A stretch of DNA of 7,066 nucleotides from Vulcanimicrobiota bacterium (GTDB lineage: Bacteria; Vulcanimicrobiota; Vulcanimicrobiia; Vulcanimicrobiales; Vulcanimicrobiaceae), in assembly GCA_014305015.1 (NCBI GenBank), contig JACRUB010000161.1, positions 1 to 7,066 of the forward strand, in the 5' to 3' direction. Positions 6,306-7,066 of this stretch are shown here, one piece after another (the first letter of the stretch is position 1; each line of letters opens with the position of its first letter). The translations under genes were made by a program, and so were the position numbers. The notes beneath the pieces are model-generated. The model did not search any database, was not told the DNA's origin, and worked only from the letters and a program-made list of their open reading frames with translations.

Positions 6306-7066
6306 ATGGCATTCGCCAGGCGTGCCTTCGGGCTCTCCGTGCTCGCCGTTTTTCTGATTGGCGCAGCACCCAAGTCGCCACCGCTCCACCAATTGGTGGC
6401 ACTAATGCGCGCGGCCTCGGGCGACCCGTATCGTTATCACATCACAAGCACCGCGCACGAAAAAGACAACGATAACGACGTATCGATTTCGGCAGACTTC
6501 TTCGGACTGCAATTTCTAACACGACGCTGCGACGGTGCGCTGTGCAGCGGAACGTATTTTGACGGTTCGCAACTCTTCAGCATTAATATGAACGACACAG
6601 CTCTGCCGGCCACGGGAGAACCCGCGCTCAAGGCCATCCGCTATATCAATTCCGGAATGTTTCTTTCACCGGATTTTGCGCGCGCCGGCGGTGTGCTTAC
6701 GGACATGGCCGTCGTTCGTTCCGAAGGCAAAGCGTATCGCGCAATCGGGGTCAAGGCGCCTTCCGCTGCGCCCATGTACGTGTTGGCCGATCCACAAACG
6801 TTTCTGGTCAGCGGCGTGCGTGATTTCAAAGGAGCTGTCTCGTTCGACGACCGTGATTACCGCCGTGTCGGACCGCTCATGCTGCCGTTTTCGATTTACC
6901 AAAACGGTGTTGCCGTGCAACAGTACGACACGCGCATGATCTCTACCACGCCACTTACGGCGCCGCACGGACTGCAGCCGCATTTTCGCGCGCCGCCACT
7001 TGCAGTTCCGATTCTCCAAGCAAGCGACGCGCCAATTATTCCGTGCACGCTCGCGCGCGTGGAAAC
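6306..7066 (+). CDS. Secreted protein with LolA-like N-terminal region, truncated at right edge
   Basis: The frame opened by ATG 6306-6308 stays open for 253 codons to the window end, so the C-terminus is missing. No ATG, GTG or TTG lies in frame between the preceding stop at 6231-6233 and this ATG. An N-terminal signal peptide is visible: RR at 5-6, then a hydrophobic core LSVLAVFLIGAA at 10-21. The next 200 residues resemble LolA/outer-membrane-lipoprotein-sorting folds in rhythm: a short helix with a GDPYRYH turn, beta strands, a YFDGSQLFSI strand pair, YVLADPQTFLVSG (typically the step where a sorting-like domain reports its product), then a DYRRVGPLMLPFSIYQNG segment. Cys75 and Cys80 (RRCDGALCSG) could form a disulfide in the exported protein. 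The final visible stretch, DAPIIPCTLARVE, looks like the lead-in strand of a retropepsin-like aspartic protease domain, but the catalytic DTG, if present, lies outside. A GAGGGA sits 15 bases upstream and a weak TTGCTG/GATAGT promoter pair at 6253-6280. Confidence 0.83.
   Translation, partial: MAFARRAFGLSVLAVFLIGAAPKSPPLHQLVALMRAASGDPYRYHITSTAHEKDNDNDVSISADFFGLQFLTRRCDGALCSGTYFDGSQLFSINMNDTALPATGEPALKAIRYINSGMFLSPDFARAGGVLTDMAVVRSEGKAYRAIGVKAPSAAPMYVLADPQTFLVSGVRDFKGAVSFDDRDYRRVGPLMLPFSIYQNGVAVQQYDTRMISTTPLTAPHGLQPHFRAPPLAVPILQASDAPIIPCTLARVE

Noticed and set aside
6003..6392. Longer version of the hypothetical gene starting at TTG 6392
   Set aside because: The extra 30 residues are Gly/Glu/Cys-rich, have no Shine-Dalgarno and would overlap the signal-peptide region of the divergent gene.
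6437..7019. Several minus-strand frames in the right part (6437-6637, 6641-6829, 6666-7019)
   Set aside because: All are antisense to the continuous plus-strand secreted-protein frame and lack protein-like features.
1..7066. tRNA, rRNA, CRISPR arrays, insertion sequences and long repeats
   Set aside because: Reading both strands showed no cloverleaf, spaced direct repeats, transposase or terminal inverted repeats.

Overview
This GC-rich bacterial window holds eight protein-coding genes and no RNA genes, mobile elements or CRISPR. Six genes on the minus strand, running from about 5816 down to the left edge, form a tightly packed, probably single operon. In transcription order they are a small secreted protein (5427-5816), an ABC-transporter ATPase (4424-5422), a two-domain GH3 beta-N-acetylglucosaminidase NagZ (2913-4424), a serine beta-lactamase-fold hydrolase (1931-2911), anhydro-N-acetylmuramic acid kinase AnmK (783-1934) and a BadF/BadG-family amino-sugar kinase cut by the left edge (1-795). 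The junctions are a 4-nt gap, a 1-nt overlap, a 1-nt gap, a 4-nt ATGA overlap and a 13-nt overlap, so translational coupling is likely.

The four downstream genes make a coherent cell-wall recycling route. NagZ would split GlcNAc from MurNAc or anhydroMurNAc (muro)peptides. The serine hydrolase would act on a peptide, ester or amide part of the same molecules, which is unproven. AnmK would turn anhydroMurNAc into MurNAc-6-phosphate. The BadF-type kinase would phosphorylate GlcNAc and/or MurNAc. None of the four shows a signal peptide, so the route looks cytosolic. The gene set resembles the Bacillus subtilis murQ-murR-murP-amlB-nagZ-namZ cluster in pairing nagZ with a beta-lactamase-like gene, but carries the AnmK step expected where lytic transglycosylases make anhydromuropeptides. 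The ABC ATPase may energise import of a cell-wall sugar or fragment, but its permeases are not in view.

Upstream of the operon lies a 186-bp non-coding stretch (5817-6002) with a weak candidate promoter and GC-rich dyads. Beyond it are a 99-residue acidic helical protein of unknown function (minus, 6003-6302) and, diverging from it with only 3 bp between the two ATG codons, a secreted protein on the plus strand (6306 to the right edge). The latter looks LolA-like in its visible part and may lead into a retropepsin-like domain outside the window.

Organism: AnmK points to a diderm-type lifestyle. The mixture of a two-domain NagZ, a BadF kinase, a DUF5666-like secreted protein and a LolA-like secreted protein would fit an under-sampled phylum such as Eremiobacterota or a relative. 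That assignment is an impression from gene content and is not demonstrated.
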